From: Sphingobacteriia bacterium
GTDB lineage: Bacteria > Bacteroidota > Bacteroidia > Chitinophagales > Chitinophagaceae
DNA length: 64,000 nt
Assembly (NCBI GenBank): GCA_947456855.1
Contig: CANGTR010000003.1
Location: 1 to 64,000 of the forward strand
Reading direction: 5' to 3'
Part shown: positions 8,154-22,941 of the stretch, in pieces
Position numbering within the stretch: position 1 is the first letter of the stretch
How the letters are laid out: the number at the start of each line of letters is the position of its first letter
Made by a program: the position numbers and the translations under genes
Notes under the pieces: model-generated
Database searches by the model: none
Seen by the model: only the letters and a program-made list of their open reading frames with translations
What the model was told of the DNA's origin: nothing

Positions 8154-10076
8154 TTAATTCTTAACGAAAACTTTCTCGCTCATTAACAACCTTACAGCAT
8201 CAGCAATACCTTGTGCATCGTAAGCACATTCGCGGTGTAATTCTTTAGGAGTACCGTGTTCAACTAAACGATCCGGAATTCCTAAAATGCTTACTTCAGC
8301 TTGATAATTATTGGCGTTCATGAATTCTAAAACTGCAGAACCAAATCCACCCACAACAGTTCCGTCTTCAACAGTAACTATTTTTTGGTAGTTGCTGAAA
8401 ACTTCGTGTAATAAGTCTTCATCAATTGGTTTCACAAAACGAAGATCATAATGTGCTGGATCAATTCCTTCAGTTCTTAGTTGACGTATAGCTGCTTGGG
8501 CAAAATTGCCCGGATGACCAAAACTTAAAATAGCAATTTCTTTTCCATCTTTTAATTTCCGGCCTTTACCAATGGTGATTGCTTCGAATGGTGTTTTCCA
8601 TTCTGTCATAACACCTTCTCCTCTTGGGTAACGAATTACAAAAGGATATTTATTGCTATCCAATTGTGCAGTGTACATTAAATTGCGCAACTCTTTTTCA
8701 TTCATTGGAGCACTCACAACCATATGTGGTATACAACGCATATATGGAATATCATAACATCCATGATGAGTAGGTCCATCTTCTCCAACCAATCCTGCTC
8801 TGTCTAAACAAAACACCACAGGTAATTTTTGTATAGCTACATCATGCACTACTTGATCGTATGCACGTTGCATGAACGATGAATAAATATTACAAAACAC
8901 CCTCAATCCTTGAGTGGCCATTCCTGCACTAACAGTAACTGCATGTTGCTCACAGATACCCACATCAAAAGCGCGATGTGGCATTTTCTCCATCATGAAT
9001 TTTAGTGAAGATCCGCTCGGCATGGCTGGTGTAACCCCCATTATTTTATCATTCATTTCAGCCAACTCAATCATGGTATGACCAAATACATCTTGGTACT
9101 TGGGTGGTTGAGGAGCGTCTATTTTTTTCTTGAATATTTCACCAGTTACTTTATCGAATAATCCAGGAGCATGCCATTTAGTTTGGTCTTTCTCCGCTAA
9201 CGCATAACCCTTGCCTTTTACCGTAACAATATGCAGGATTTTAGGACCTGGCATTTCTTTTAAATCTTTTAATGTATCAACCAGATTAGAAATATTGTGC
9301 CCATCAATCGGTCCAAAATAACGAAGGTTCAATGCCTCAAATAAATTGCTGCTTTTGCTCACAACCCCTTTGATGCTGGCTTCTAGCTTGCTGGCCATTT
9401 CTCTAGAGAAATTTTTTCCAATAGGTAATTTACCCATTAAGTTCCAAACTTCATCCCTTACCTTATTGTAAGTTGGAGAAGTAGAAATGTCGGTTAAATA
9501 TTCTTTTAGTGCACCAACATTTGGGTCGATGCTCATGCAATTGTCATTTAATATAATCAACACATCGCTGTCTGCAACTCCTGCATGATTCATTGCTTCA
9601 AAAGCCATACCAGCGGTCATAGATCCATCACCAATAACCGCAACAGATTTTCTGTTTTCGCCTCTGTATTTGGCAGCCATCGCCATTCCCAAAGCAGCAG
9701 ATATAGATGTAGAAGAGTGCCCCACACCAAAAGTATCGTATTCGCTCTCTGATCTTTTTGGGAAACCACTTAGCCCATTGTATTTACGGTTGGTGGCAAA
9801 ATTGTCTCTTCTTCCGGTTAAAATTTTATGTCCATATGCTTGGTGACCCACATCCCATACCAATTGGTCGTATGGGGTATTGTAAACATAGTGAAGCGCT
9901 ACGCTCAATTCAACCACTCCTAAACTTGCAGCAAAATGCCCTCCCTGAACACTTACTATGTCAATAATATATTGCCTAAGTTCATCGCATACCTGGTGGA
10001 GTTGTTCTCTACCTAATTTTTTTAAATCCGAAGGGTTGTTGATGTTTTTTAACAATGGTCCTGGAATGAACTCCAT
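8154..10076 (-). CDS. dxs: 1-deoxy-D-xylulose-5-phosphate synthase
   Basis: YDQLVWDVGHQAYGHKILTGR, GHSSTSISAALGMA, VIGDGSMTAGMAFEAMNHAG, LDRAGLVGEDGPTHHG. Start set at MEFIPGPLL. Confidence 0.97.
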   Translation of the reverse strand: MEFIPGPLLKNINNPSDLKKLGREQLHQVCDELRQYIIDIVSVQGGHFAASLGVVELSVALHYVYNTPYDQLVWDVGHQAYGHKILTGRRDNFATNRKYNGLSGFPKRSESEYDTFGVGHSSTSISAALGMAMAAKYRGENRKSVAVIGDGSMTAGMAFEAMNHAGVADSDVLIILNDNCMSIDPNVGALKEYLTDISTSPTYNKVRDEVWNLMGKLPIGKNFSREMASKLEASIKGVVSKSSNLFEALNLRYFGPIDGHNISNLVDTLKDLKEMPGPKILHIVTVKGKGYALAEKDQTKWHAPGLFDKVTGEIFKKKIDAPQPPKYQDVFGHTMIELAEMNDKIMGVTPAMPSGSSLKFMMEKMPHRAFDVGICEQHAVTVSAGMATQGLRVFCNIYSSFMQRAYDQVVHDVAIQKLPVVFCLDRAGLVGEDGPTHHGCYDIPYMRCIPHMVVSAPMNEKELRNLMYTAQLDSNKYPFVIRYPRGEGVMTEWKTPFEAITIGKGRKLKDGKEIAILSFGHPGNFAQAAIRQLRTEGIDPAHYDLRFVKPIDEDLLHEVFSNYQKIVTVEDGTVVGGFGSAVLEFMNANNYQAEVSILGIPDRLVEHGTPKELHRECAYDAQGIADAVRLLMSEKVFVKN

Positions 10077-10259
10077 GCATGTATATTTTATGGGTAAAAG
10101 TACGAAATTGGGCCCAAAAACCACCCAATAAGGTCTAAAACAGCCAAATACACCGATGGTTCGGAATCTAGCTTAATATTTTTAGCCAATTAGCCCCAAA
10201 ATTTGCCATTAGTCCTAAATTAGATATATGAGGGGGTATAGAATTTAACTTCGTTGTAC

Positions 10260-11330
10260 ATGAGAAACAAAAGAAAAGCAATTTTGTATTGGTATTGCCA
10301 GATTGGTGGTTGGATGATGTATGGGTTAACAATGGTATTTTTTGCCTTTGTTTTTGATAGTAGGATCAATGCTATTTTTTATCCTAAACTGCTGGTCATA
10401 ATTACTACAGGCTTAATTTTTACCCATATCCTCAGAGAGTTAATTAAAGTGCTGCACTTGCGCCCCCCCGAACTATCTAAGAAATGGTTCTTATTTACCG
10501 TTATTCTTTTATCCATTTTAGTTCTATTTAATCTAACCAATAGTGCATTGGCAGAGTGGCTTGGATTATTTAATCCTAAAACAAAGGTTTCGGTAGAAAA
10601 GCGGTTTTTGGTTAATTTGGTTTCCGACTCACCATTGATATTGGTTTGGGTATCCATTTATTATTTATGGCACTATATAGAATTGGGAACTAAAATTGAA
10701 ATTCAAAAAGTAAAATTAGAGAGCTTGGTTAAAGAACTAGAATTAAATACCATCAAATCTCATATTAATCCGCATTTTATTTTTAATGCATTAAACAGCA
10801 TTCGTGCATTGGTAGATGAAAATCCTGAAAGAGCAAGAACTGCAATCACTGAGTTGAGTAATATTTTAAGAAGCAGTATGCAATCCGAAAAGCTTGCTAC
10901 TGTGCCATTTGAAAAAGAACTGAATATTGTTAAAGATTATTTAGCTTTAGAACATATACGTTTTGAAGATCGATTAATGGTTGAATTTGATATTGATGAG
11001 GATACCCTTGATCAACCAATACCACCTATGATGTTGCAAACTTTAGTAGAGAACGCCATCAAGCATGGCGTTGGTAAACAAAAGCAAGGAGGATTGGTAA
11101 AAATAATTTCTGATTTTAGAGACAATCATCATGAAGTGATTGTACAAAATACCGGATCTTTTACAAAAGAAGGGATATCTGATGGATTTGGAATAAGCAG
11201 TACACACGACAGACTTAAATTATTGTTCGGCAAAAAAGCTCATTTTTCTATTAGCAATAAAGGCAATGACTTAGTGGAAGCAGTAATTGTTATGCCTATT
11301 CATGAGTTTTCAACTTTAGTTAAAAATTAA
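10260..11330 (+). CDS. Sensor histidine kinase, LytS/YehU type (His_kinase + HATPase)
   Basis: LKSHINPHFIFNALNSIRAL-type box (INPHFIFNALNSIRALVDENPERAR), PPMMLQTLVENAIKHG. Confidence 0.93.
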   Translation: MRNKRKAILYWYCQIGGWMMYGLTMVFFAFVFDSRINAIFYPKLLVIITTGLIFTHILRELIKVLHLRPPELSKKWFLFTVILLSILVLFNLTNSALAEWLGLFNPKTKVSVEKRFLVNLVSDSPLILVWVSIYYLWHYIELGTKIEIQKVKLESLVKELELNTIKSHINPHFIFNALNSIRALVDENPERARTAITELSNILRSSMQSEKLATVPFEKELNIVKDYLALEHIRFEDRLMVEFDIDEDTLDQPIPPMMLQTLVENAIKHGVGKQKQGGLVKIISDFRDNHHEVIVQNTGSFTKEGISDGFGISSTHDRLKLLFGKKAHFSISNKGNDLVEAVIVMPIHEFSTLVKN

Positions 11331-11336
11331 AATCAT

Positions 11337-12068
11337 ATGGCTATCAAAGCAATTATTATTGATGATGAACGCTTGGCTCGTAACGAACTAAAAAAATTGT
11401 TACAGGATCATGGCGATATAGAAGTGATTGAGGAAGCTGCCAATGTAGATGAAGGGATTGAAAAAATCGAATCCTTAAATCCAGACTTGATTTTTCTAGA
11501 TATACAAATGCCTGGTAAAACTGGATTTGATTTATTGGCTGAAGTAGAGAAAGCACCTAAAGTAATATTCACTACAGCGTATGACGAATATGCAATAAAA
11601 GCGTTTGAAGTAAATGCGATGGACTATTTGCTTAAGCCAATTGAGCCCAAGCGTTTAACAGATGCTATACAGAAATTGCAAGCAGAAATGTTTAAAGAAC
11701 ATGTAGGTTTAAATGGCGCTAACAGAGGTCCATTAACCGAATATGATCAGGTTTTTGTGAAAGATGGAGAGCGTTGTTGGTTTGTAAAATTAGGGGAAAT
11801 CAGGTTGTTTGAAAGTGTTGGAAACTACGCCAAAGTATTTTTTGGTACCAATAAGCCGCTTATTTTAAAATCATTGAATGCACTGGAAGAAAGATTAGAT
11901 GACAGAATGTTTTTTAGGGCAAATAGAAAGCATATCATTAATCTAAGGTGGATTGAAAAAATTGAACCTTATTTCAATGGCGGATTAATTCTTGATTTAA
12001 AAGGAGGAGAAAAAATTGAAGTAAGTCGTCGTCAGACAGTTAAGTTCAAAGAGATGATGAGCCTTTAG
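11337..12068 (+). CDS. LytTR family response regulator
   Basis: Receiver domain (IIDDERLARNELKKLL...DLIFLDIQMPGKTGF) plus LytTR domain (FFRANRKHIINLRWIEKIEPYFNGG). Confidence 0.95.
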   Translation: MAIKAIIIDDERLARNELKKLLQDHGDIEVIEEAANVDEGIEKIESLNPDLIFLDIQMPGKTGFDLLAEVEKAPKVIFTTAYDEYAIKAFEVNAMDYLLKPIEPKRLTDAIQKLQAEMFKEHVGLNGANRGPLTEYDQVFVKDGERCWFVKLGEIRLFESVGNYAKVFFGTNKPLILKSLNALEERLDDRMFFRANRKHIINLRWIEKIEPYFNGGLILDLKGGEKIEVSRRQTVKFKEMMSL

Positions 12069-12131
12069 GAGATAGGAGATAAGAGATATAAGATAAAAGA
12101 TAAGAGATAAAAGAGAAGAGATAAAAGATAA
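12069..12131. repeat. Heptad repeat array D (9 units of [GA]AGA[TG]AN)
   Basis: GAGATAG GAGATAA GAGATAT AAGATAA AAGATAA GAGATAA AAGAGAA GAGATAA AAGATAA, starting at the nucleotide after the TAG stop. Confidence 0.9.
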
Positions 12132-12165
12132 GAGAAGAAGTAGTTAGAATTATTAATAAAGTTTT

Positions 12166-13455
12166 ATGAGAAAAATAGTTGGTTTAATTACGGTGTTGTT
12201 TTGCGCGAGTATAGTTACTGCACAAAATATTGATATTATTATCAATGCTGCAGAAGTTGAGCGGATTGAAAAAACATTGTCTGCTGATGATATGCAAGGA
12301 AGAAGAACTTTTACACCTGGCATAGATAAAGCAGCTGCATTTATTGCCGAAGAATTTAAAAAAGCGGGTTTACAAACTTTTAAGCAAAATGGCAACTACT
12401 TGCAATCATTTAATATGGTGAAAGCAAAATTTTTAACTGCTTCTGCCAATTTTGACGGAAATGAAATCGATCCGAAAAATATTATAGCACTTACTTGTAA
12501 ACCTGATTTATTAATCAACGAACAGTCTGGCTATGAATTAGTAAGAATAACAAAAGCAGATAATTTTAACACCGAAGCCAGAAAATACAGCAGCATGACG
12601 AAAAACTATATTGTTTTGGTAGACAGTAGTTATGCGGCTAATTTCAGCAGATTAATTAGGCTGAAATCGAATATGTTTGAATCCAACAATTCAGTTGTTT
12701 TTATTTTATCTCAACAAATCCCCAACAAATTTACCATTCAAGCTAAACATGAAATTTCAACACAACCATTGAGTAATGTTGTTGGAATTATACCTGGCAA
12801 ATCTTTGGCAAATGAATATGTAATATTCTCTGGTCATTACGATCATTTGGGTATTGACAGCAAAAGAGCTGTTAACAATGACTCTATTTATAATGGAGCC
12901 AATGATGATGCAGCAGGAACCACTGCAGTTATGCTATTGGCCAATTATTATAGAATAATGAATAACAATGAGCGCACGTTGATTTTTGCAGCATTTACAG
13001 CTGAAGAAGTGGGTGGTTTTGGAGCAACTCATTTTTCTAAACAGTTTAATCCTGCCGACGTTAAAGCCATGTTTAATATTGAAATGATTGGTACTGAAAG
13101 TAAGTGGGGTGCTAATAGTGCTTATATTACAGGATTCGACAAAACTGATATGGGGTCAATTCTGCAAAAAAATTTAGCAGGTACTTCTTTTAATTTCTAT
13201 CCTGATCCATATCCTGATCAAAATTTATTTTATCGTTCAGACAACGCAACATTGGCAAGATTGGGCGTGCCTGCTCACACTATCTCTACTTCAAAAATGG
13301 ATAGTGAACCCAATTACCATAAAGTTTCTGATGAAATCGGAACGCTGAATATTCCCAACATGACGCAAATCATTAAATCGATTGCTTTAAGTGCAAGGGG
13401 CATTGTAAGTGGAAAAGAAACACCTACTAGAGTAGATACGAGTGCATTGAAGTAA
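12166..13455 (+). CDS. Secreted M28 family metallopeptidase
   Basis: Signal peptide; FSGHYDHLGID...NGANDDAAGTTAVMLLA...FAAFTAEEVGGFGATHF. Confidence 0.92.
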   Translation: MRKIVGLITVLFCASIVTAQNIDIIINAAEVERIEKTLSADDMQGRRTFTPGIDKAAAFIAEEFKKAGLQTFKQNGNYLQSFNMVKAKFLTASANFDGNEIDPKNIIALTCKPDLLINEQSGYELVRITKADNFNTEARKYSSMTKNYIVLVDSSYAANFSRLIRLKSNMFESNNSVVFILSQQIPNKFTIQAKHEISTQPLSNVVGIIPGKSLANEYVIFSGHYDHLGIDSKRAVNNDSIYNGANDDAAGTTAVMLLANYYRIMNNNERTLIFAAFTAEEVGGFGATHFSKQFNPADVKAMFNIEMIGTESKWGANSAYITGFDKTDMGSILQKNLAGTSFNFYPDPYPDQNLFYRSDNATLARLGVPAHTISTSKMDSEPNYHKVSDEIGTLNIPNMTQIIKSIALSARGIVSGKETPTRVDTSALK

Positions 13456-13489
13456 AAAAGCCGCCTCAATTAAAATTGAAACGGCTTTT
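13456..13489. terminator. Bidirectional hairpin terminator between convergent M28 peptidase and OmpA-like gene
   Basis: AAAAGCCG (13456-13463)/CGGCTTTT (13482-13489) with inner TCAAT/ATTGA. Confidence 0.75.
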
Positions 13490-13507
13490 ATGTTATTTTG
13501 TATTTTA

Positions 13508-14095
13508 CTAATATATTGTAAACTCTACTCTTCTATTCTTTTGACGTCCACTAGCGGTTTTATTGCTTTCAATTGGTTTAGATTCTCCAAACCCTTCTGA
13601 TTCAATTTTGAAGCTATTAACACCTTTGTTGATCATATATTTTTTAACAGCATCGGCTCTGTTTTTAGATAAAGTCATATTGGCTGCATCACTGCCTATA
13701 TTATCTGTATGACCAGCTAGTTTTAATTGGATGCCTTTTTGATTCATTAGGTCGGCAACTCTATTTAGATACAAAAAAGAACGCTCTCTAATGATTGCTT
13801 TGCCAAAATCAAATTCAAGATTTCGAACTGCTTCATCAACAATTTTCCGATCTTCTCCGGTAATTATATAAGTATTATTGCGTACAATGGTTGTATCTCT
13901 AGATGGAGGTGGAACAGGAAGTGTACAACCAGCGCCATCTACTTTTACATTTTTTGGCGTGTTGGCGCATTTGTCGAAGTAATCACTTACCCCATCTCCA
14001 TCACTGTCCATTTTCATTTTATTCATTTGATCACGTAGGTCTGCTACTTCTGCCAAACGTTGATTGTATCTTTCTTCACTTACTGCCAGAACTAA
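13508..14095 (-). pseudogene. OmpA-family outer membrane protein, N-terminal barrel missing
   Basis: VSEERYNQRLAEVADLRDQMNKMKMDSDGDGVSDYFDKCANTP...LAGHTDNIGSDAAN...SKNRADAVKKYM...GRQKNRRVEFTIY*; no signal peptide or beta-barrel upstream. 5' limit approximate; raw ORF extends to 14167. Confidence 0.65.
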
Positions 14096-14264
14096 ATACC
14101 TCAAAGAGTTAGATGCATTGGAACAAAAAAATGATTTATTAAAATCTAAAATCAATTTGTACAACAATGGAGCAAAAGATAAGTGGGAGGCATTTAAGAA
14201 AGGTTTTAATCAAGAAGTTGATGATTTAGGTAAGTCAATATCAGCATTGGCTACAAAAAATTAA
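14095..14264 (+). pseudogene. C-terminal fragment of a small coiled-coil protein
   Basis: KYLKELDALEQKNDLLKSKINLYNNGAKDKWEAFKKGFNQEVDDLGKSISALATKN* looks like a genuine charged helical C-terminus without a plausible N-terminus. Confidence 0.55.
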
Positions 14265-14297
14265 ATACGCTATACCTTAGAAGCATGCAAGCCAATT

Positions 14298-16802
14298 TTA
14301 TTGCTTTGCATGCTTTCTTTTTGTGCTTTTTACTATCTCATACCATATCACTGATACCAGTCCTAAACTAGCAGTGATTCCCAAATCATATAAAGAAAGT
14401 GCTTCAAACTGAAAGAAGTTTGCAAACATTGGGATGTACAGTAAACATGCTGTAATGAAAATGGTTATTGCTATTATAATGGTTACAAGGTTGTTTTTAT
14501 ATTTTAATGTAGTTATAATTGAGTAATAAAAAGAACGATTTACTAAGGTTAAAAATATGTTCGCAAATATTAATACAGTAAACACCATTGTTCTTGTGTG
14601 CGATTCAGCATATTGTTGAGAAACGCTATATTGATAGGCAACGATTGTTCCTACAGTAATGGCTAATCCTTGTATAATACTGGTAGTTAGTTCCTTCCAA
14701 TTAAAAAAGGTACTACTAATTGGTCGTGGAACTTGAACCATTGTGTTTTTTTCCATCGGTTCATTCTCATAAATAATTGAACAGGTGGGACCCATTATTA
14801 ATTCTAAGAATATGACATGTACTGGTGTGAAAATATTCGGATAGATCCAACCTAATGCAAGAGGTATAAATACAGTTAGCACTATTGGAATATGGATGGA
14901 AATAATGTATTGAATAGCCTTTTTTAGATTGGTATATATTTTTCTTCCAACGGCAACGGCATCCAACATTTTAGATAAATCATCTTCTGATAAAATAATC
15001 GATGCTGCTTGCTTTGCAATTTCTGTTCCTTTTGCCCCCATTGCAATACCAATATGTGCAGCTTTTAATGCGGGGCCATCATTTACACCGTCTCCCGTCA
15101 TGGCAACAATTTCATTATTGGCTTTTAAAGCATTGATTATTTTTAGTTTCGCCTCCGGAAACATGCGGGTAAAAAGCATGGTTTCATTTACTTTGGCTCT
15201 AAGTTCATGTTCATTAAGTAGCATTAGTTCATCTCCAGATAAATGATGCTCCCATCCTTTAAAGCCAATTTGTTTTGCAATTGAAATAGAAGTAGCTGCA
15301 TTGTCTCCAGTCACTATTTTTACCCCTATTCCTGCTTGATAAAAGCCTTTTAAAACTGATTGAATGTTTTCTTTTGGAGGGTCATAAAAAGCGATTAATC
15401 CTTTAAATTGAAAAGAGAAGTTTTGTTGTTCTTTTGGAAAATCATTGTTTTTGTATTCAGCAGTTGCAACCCCTAATATTCTGAATCCTTCTGCTGCTAA
15501 TTGTTGAATGGCTTTTTCAATCTTCGCTTTTGAATTGGTATCCAATGTTGAAATTTGAATGAAGGCTTCTGGAGCCCCTTTTGCTGCAATGATTCTTTCT
15601 CCTGCAGTGTTTTCAAAAATATGTGTCATCATTGGAGGTTTTCCACTCAATGGATATTCATGAACCATTTTGAAATTGGGGCGTTCGTCTTTAGAAAAAT
15701 GATCAATATAACTGTTGTGTAAGGCAATTTCCATAGGATCAAATGGAATTGGTTCGCTGGCCCACATGGCAAGTCTGATCGTATCTCCAGATTCATCATT
15801 TTTAAAATTCGTAGCATCAAATATAGAATCGGATTCAAAAACATATAGTTTAGCCAAACTCATTTTGTTTTCAGTAAGGGTGCCTGTTTTGTCGGTACAA
15901 ATAACAGTAGCACTTCCTAAAGTTTCTACAGTTTTCATTTGTTTTACAACAATGCCCATTTTCATCAATCTCCAAGCGCCCAATGCCATGAATGTGGTAA
16001 ATGCAACGGGGATTTCTTCGGGTAGAATACTCATTGCAAGGGTTAATGCTTTGAGCAAACTGTCGAGTATATTGTGGCTGTGGTAATAATTGATTGCCCA
16101 AACAATTAAAAACACAACAGTTCCAATACCAACCATCAATTTAACAAAGTGGTTAATTTGTAATTCTAATGGTGTTGGTTCTTCATCAATACTTTCTAAA
16201 CTTTTTCCAATTTTTCCTAATTTGGTATTATTCCCTATTGCAGTCACTTCAATAATTGCCAATCCACTTCCAACGGTAGTGCCGCTATATACTTTATTGT
16301 CTTCTGCTGTTTGATCTTTATAAACACTTAAAGACTCTCCTGTAAGAATTGATTCATTCACAGAAAAATCATTGGAATGAATAATGGTTCCATCTGCAGA
16401 AATTGCAACGCCTTCTTCAATCATTAAACAATCTCCAATTACCAATTCTTCTGTATTGATTTCAACTATTAATCCATCTCTAATGACTTTGCAAGTTGGT
16501 TGTGTAAACTTTTTTAATTTTAATAATGCGTTTTTGCTGCGAGCGTCTTGGTAAAGGGATATGGCGGCAACAAGAATAATAGATACTGCTAGAAAAATTC
16601 CATCTCCTGTTTTTCCGCTGATAAAATAGATGATTGATGCAATCAATAATAGGCTTACCATTGGCTCTTTAGCCAAACTTTTGATTGCATCCAAAAAACC
16701 ATGTTCTTTTTTGAAGGTCATCAGGTTTTGGCCATGTTCTTTCCTCGATTCAATTACCTGAGATGCCTTTAAACCGCTAATATTAAAATTTTCTACAGCC
16801 AT
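14298..16802 (-). CDS. P-type cation-translocating ATPase (Ca2+-ATPase-like, P2 style)
   Basis: LTGES, CTDKTGTLTENKM, MTGDGVNDGPALKAAHIGIAMG, PEEIPVAF; no N-terminal heavy-metal domain seen. Confidence 0.93.
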   Translation of the reverse strand: MAVENFNISGLKASQVIESRKEHGQNLMTFKKEHGFLDAIKSLAKEPMVSLLLIASIIYFISGKTGDGIFLAVSIILVAAISLYQDARSKNALLKLKKFTQPTCKVIRDGLIVEINTEELVIGDCLMIEEGVAISADGTIIHSNDFSVNESILTGESLSVYKDQTAEDNKVYSGTTVGSGLAIIEVTAIGNNTKLGKIGKSLESIDEEPTPLELQINHFVKLMVGIGTVVFLIVWAINYYHSHNILDSLLKALTLAMSILPEEIPVAFTTFMALGAWRLMKMGIVVKQMKTVETLGSATVICTDKTGTLTENKMSLAKLYVFESDSIFDATNFKNDESGDTIRLAMWASEPIPFDPMEIALHNSYIDHFSKDERPNFKMVHEYPLSGKPPMMTHIFENTAGERIIAAKGAPEAFIQISTLDTNSKAKIEKAIQQLAAEGFRILGVATAEYKNNDFPKEQQNFSFQFKGLIAFYDPPKENIQSVLKGFYQAGIGVKIVTGDNAATSISIAKQIGFKGWEHHLSGDELMLLNEHELRAKVNETMLFTRMFPEAKLKIINALKANNEIVAMTGDGVNDGPALKAAHIGIAMGAKGTEIAKQAASIILSEDDLSKMLDAVAVGRKIYTNLKKAIQYIISIHIPIVLTVFIPLALGWIYPNIFTPVHVIFLELIMGPTCSIIYENEPMEKNTMVQVPRPISSTFFNWKELTTSIIQGLAITVGTIVAYQYSVSQQYAESHTRTMVFTVLIFANIFLTLVNRSFYYSIITTLKYKNNLVTIIIAITIFITACLLYIPMFANFFQFEALSLYDLGITASLGLVSVIWYEIVKSTKRKHAKQ

Positions 16803-16818
16803 TTTCGCGTTGTTACAA

Positions 16819-18090
16819 TTAGGTTCCAGTTATTTGAAAATACACCAATAATCCAGCTGAAATACCCATGATTAAAAATGCAGCTACACCTAAAATATTT
16901 GATAGTATACTATTGGTAAATTTGCCCATTACTTTTTCGTTATTACTGATATGTAAAATAATGGCGATTAATACGGGAGCTGTTAATCCGTAAAGTATGG
17001 CTGTATAAATCAATGCTTTGATGGGAGAAATGCCAATATAATTTAAGGATAGGCCCAGTAGCAATGAAATAGCTATGATGATATAAAATCCTTTGGCTTC
17101 ATGAAACTTTTTATCTAATCCCTGTTCCCATCCAAATGTTTCTGTAAAAATATAGGATAATGAACCACTTAATACTGGTATAGCTATTAAGCCAGTTCCA
17201 ATTACACCAATTGCAAAAAGCAAGTAAGCTAAATTGCCTGCCAATGGTTTTAAAGCCATAGCTGCTTGTTCTACTGTATCAATTTGATGAACTCCTCCTT
17301 TAAAGAGTACAGTACCTGTTGTAAGAATAATAAAAAACATCACAATACCAGAGAATGTCATTCCAAAGTCTACATCTTGTTTCATTTCATGAATTATTTT
17401 TTTATTGACCACTATATGCTTTTGCTTGTTTTTCATTTCTTCTACTTCTACAGATGCTTGCCAAAAGAAAAGATAAGGCGAAATGGTAGTGCCTAAAATG
17501 CCCACTAAAATGGCTAAAAATGCCTTGTTGAAATGAATTGTAGGGATAAAAGTTGATGTGATTATTTCCTCAAAATCTTGTTTGTATAAAAACGGGACGA
17601 TAAAATAGACCAACATTACAATGCACAAATATTTTAAGGTTGCAGCAATTTTTTGATAGGGTAAGTAGATGATTAAACCCAACAACAACAACGTAAAAAA
17701 TACACTAAAAAAACCTGCATCAATCCTTGGAAATAATAAGTTGCCAACGGCGCCCATTCCGGCTATATCTGCTCCTATATTCATTACAATAGCCGGGAAA
17801 CTAAAAATCAACATCAAATATAAAATAGGCCTTGGGTAATGTTTTTTTAGTGTCCCTGTTAATCCTTGTGAAGTAACCAACCCAATTCTTGCACACATTT
17901 GTTGAATGGCAGCCATAAGTGGAAATGCAACAATAGAAGTCCAAAGTGTAGAGAGCCCATATGCTGCTCCTGCTTGAGAATAAGTGGCAATTCCAGATGG
18001 GTCATCATCGCTTGCGCCTGTTACCAATCCTGGACCAATAATCTTCCAAAATCGAAGAAATGGATGGGGCTTTTTTTTAGACATTTCCAT
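16819..18090 (-). CDS. NRAMP-superfamily divalent metal transporter, noncanonical motifs
   Basis: GPGLVTGASDDDPSGIATYSQAGAAYG and GTTISPYLFFWQASVEVEE; about 11 TM. Confidence 0.88.
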   Translation of the reverse strand: MEMSKKKPHPFLRFWKIIGPGLVTGASDDDPSGIATYSQAGAAYGLSTLWTSIVAFPLMAAIQQMCARIGLVTSQGLTGTLKKHYPRPILYLMLIFSFPAIVMNIGADIAGMGAVGNLLFPRIDAGFFSVFFTLLLLGLIIYLPYQKIAATLKYLCIVMLVYFIVPFLYKQDFEEIITSTFIPTIHFNKAFLAILVGILGTTISPYLFFWQASVEVEEMKNKQKHIVVNKKIIHEMKQDVDFGMTFSGIVMFFIILTTGTVLFKGGVHQIDTVEQAAMALKPLAGNLAYLLFAIGVIGTGLIAIPVLSGSLSYIFTETFGWEQGLDKKFHEAKGFYIIIAISLLLGLSLNYIGISPIKALIYTAILYGLTAPVLIAIILHISNNEKVMGKFTNSILSNILGVAAFLIMGISAGLLVYFQITGT

Positions 18091-18423
18091 TAGAATAAAA
18101 GCGGTTGCCTTTCTTTTAAAGGTACGCTTAATTGCATCGAAATTCGAATCTATTTCTTATCTAAGCAGTTAGCAGATTTTTTTGCAGCAATTTTTAAAAT
18201 GAATAACTTCTATTATAACTGTCTAATTGTTGCTGTATAAGCAACTATTGCTTCTGTCTTAATAGTATGATACGATAACTAAAATCTGCAGTTTTCCTAA
18301 GTTGTAAAAGCGCATGTTAGGGTTAACGAAACGTCAGAAAATGAAATGATACAATGTAGATTCATTTAAATATTCGTTATCCCCACTTTAAACTTTTTAG
18401 CGGACTTGTAAACATTTATTAAG

Positions 18424-18431
18424 TAATTTTG
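18424..18431 (+). promoter_or_regulatory. Putative -7 element (TAATTTTG) upstream of katG
   Basis: TAnnTTTG match 31 nt before the ATG. Confidence 0.35.
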
Positions 18432-18434
18432 TAG

Positions 18435-22937
<4,503 letters not shown>

Positions 22938-22941
<4 letters not shown>

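Noticed and set aside
18229-18245. GTTGCT-gtata-AGCAAC hairpin upstream of katG as a regulatory site
   Set aside because: Only a 6-bp stem, no supporting context
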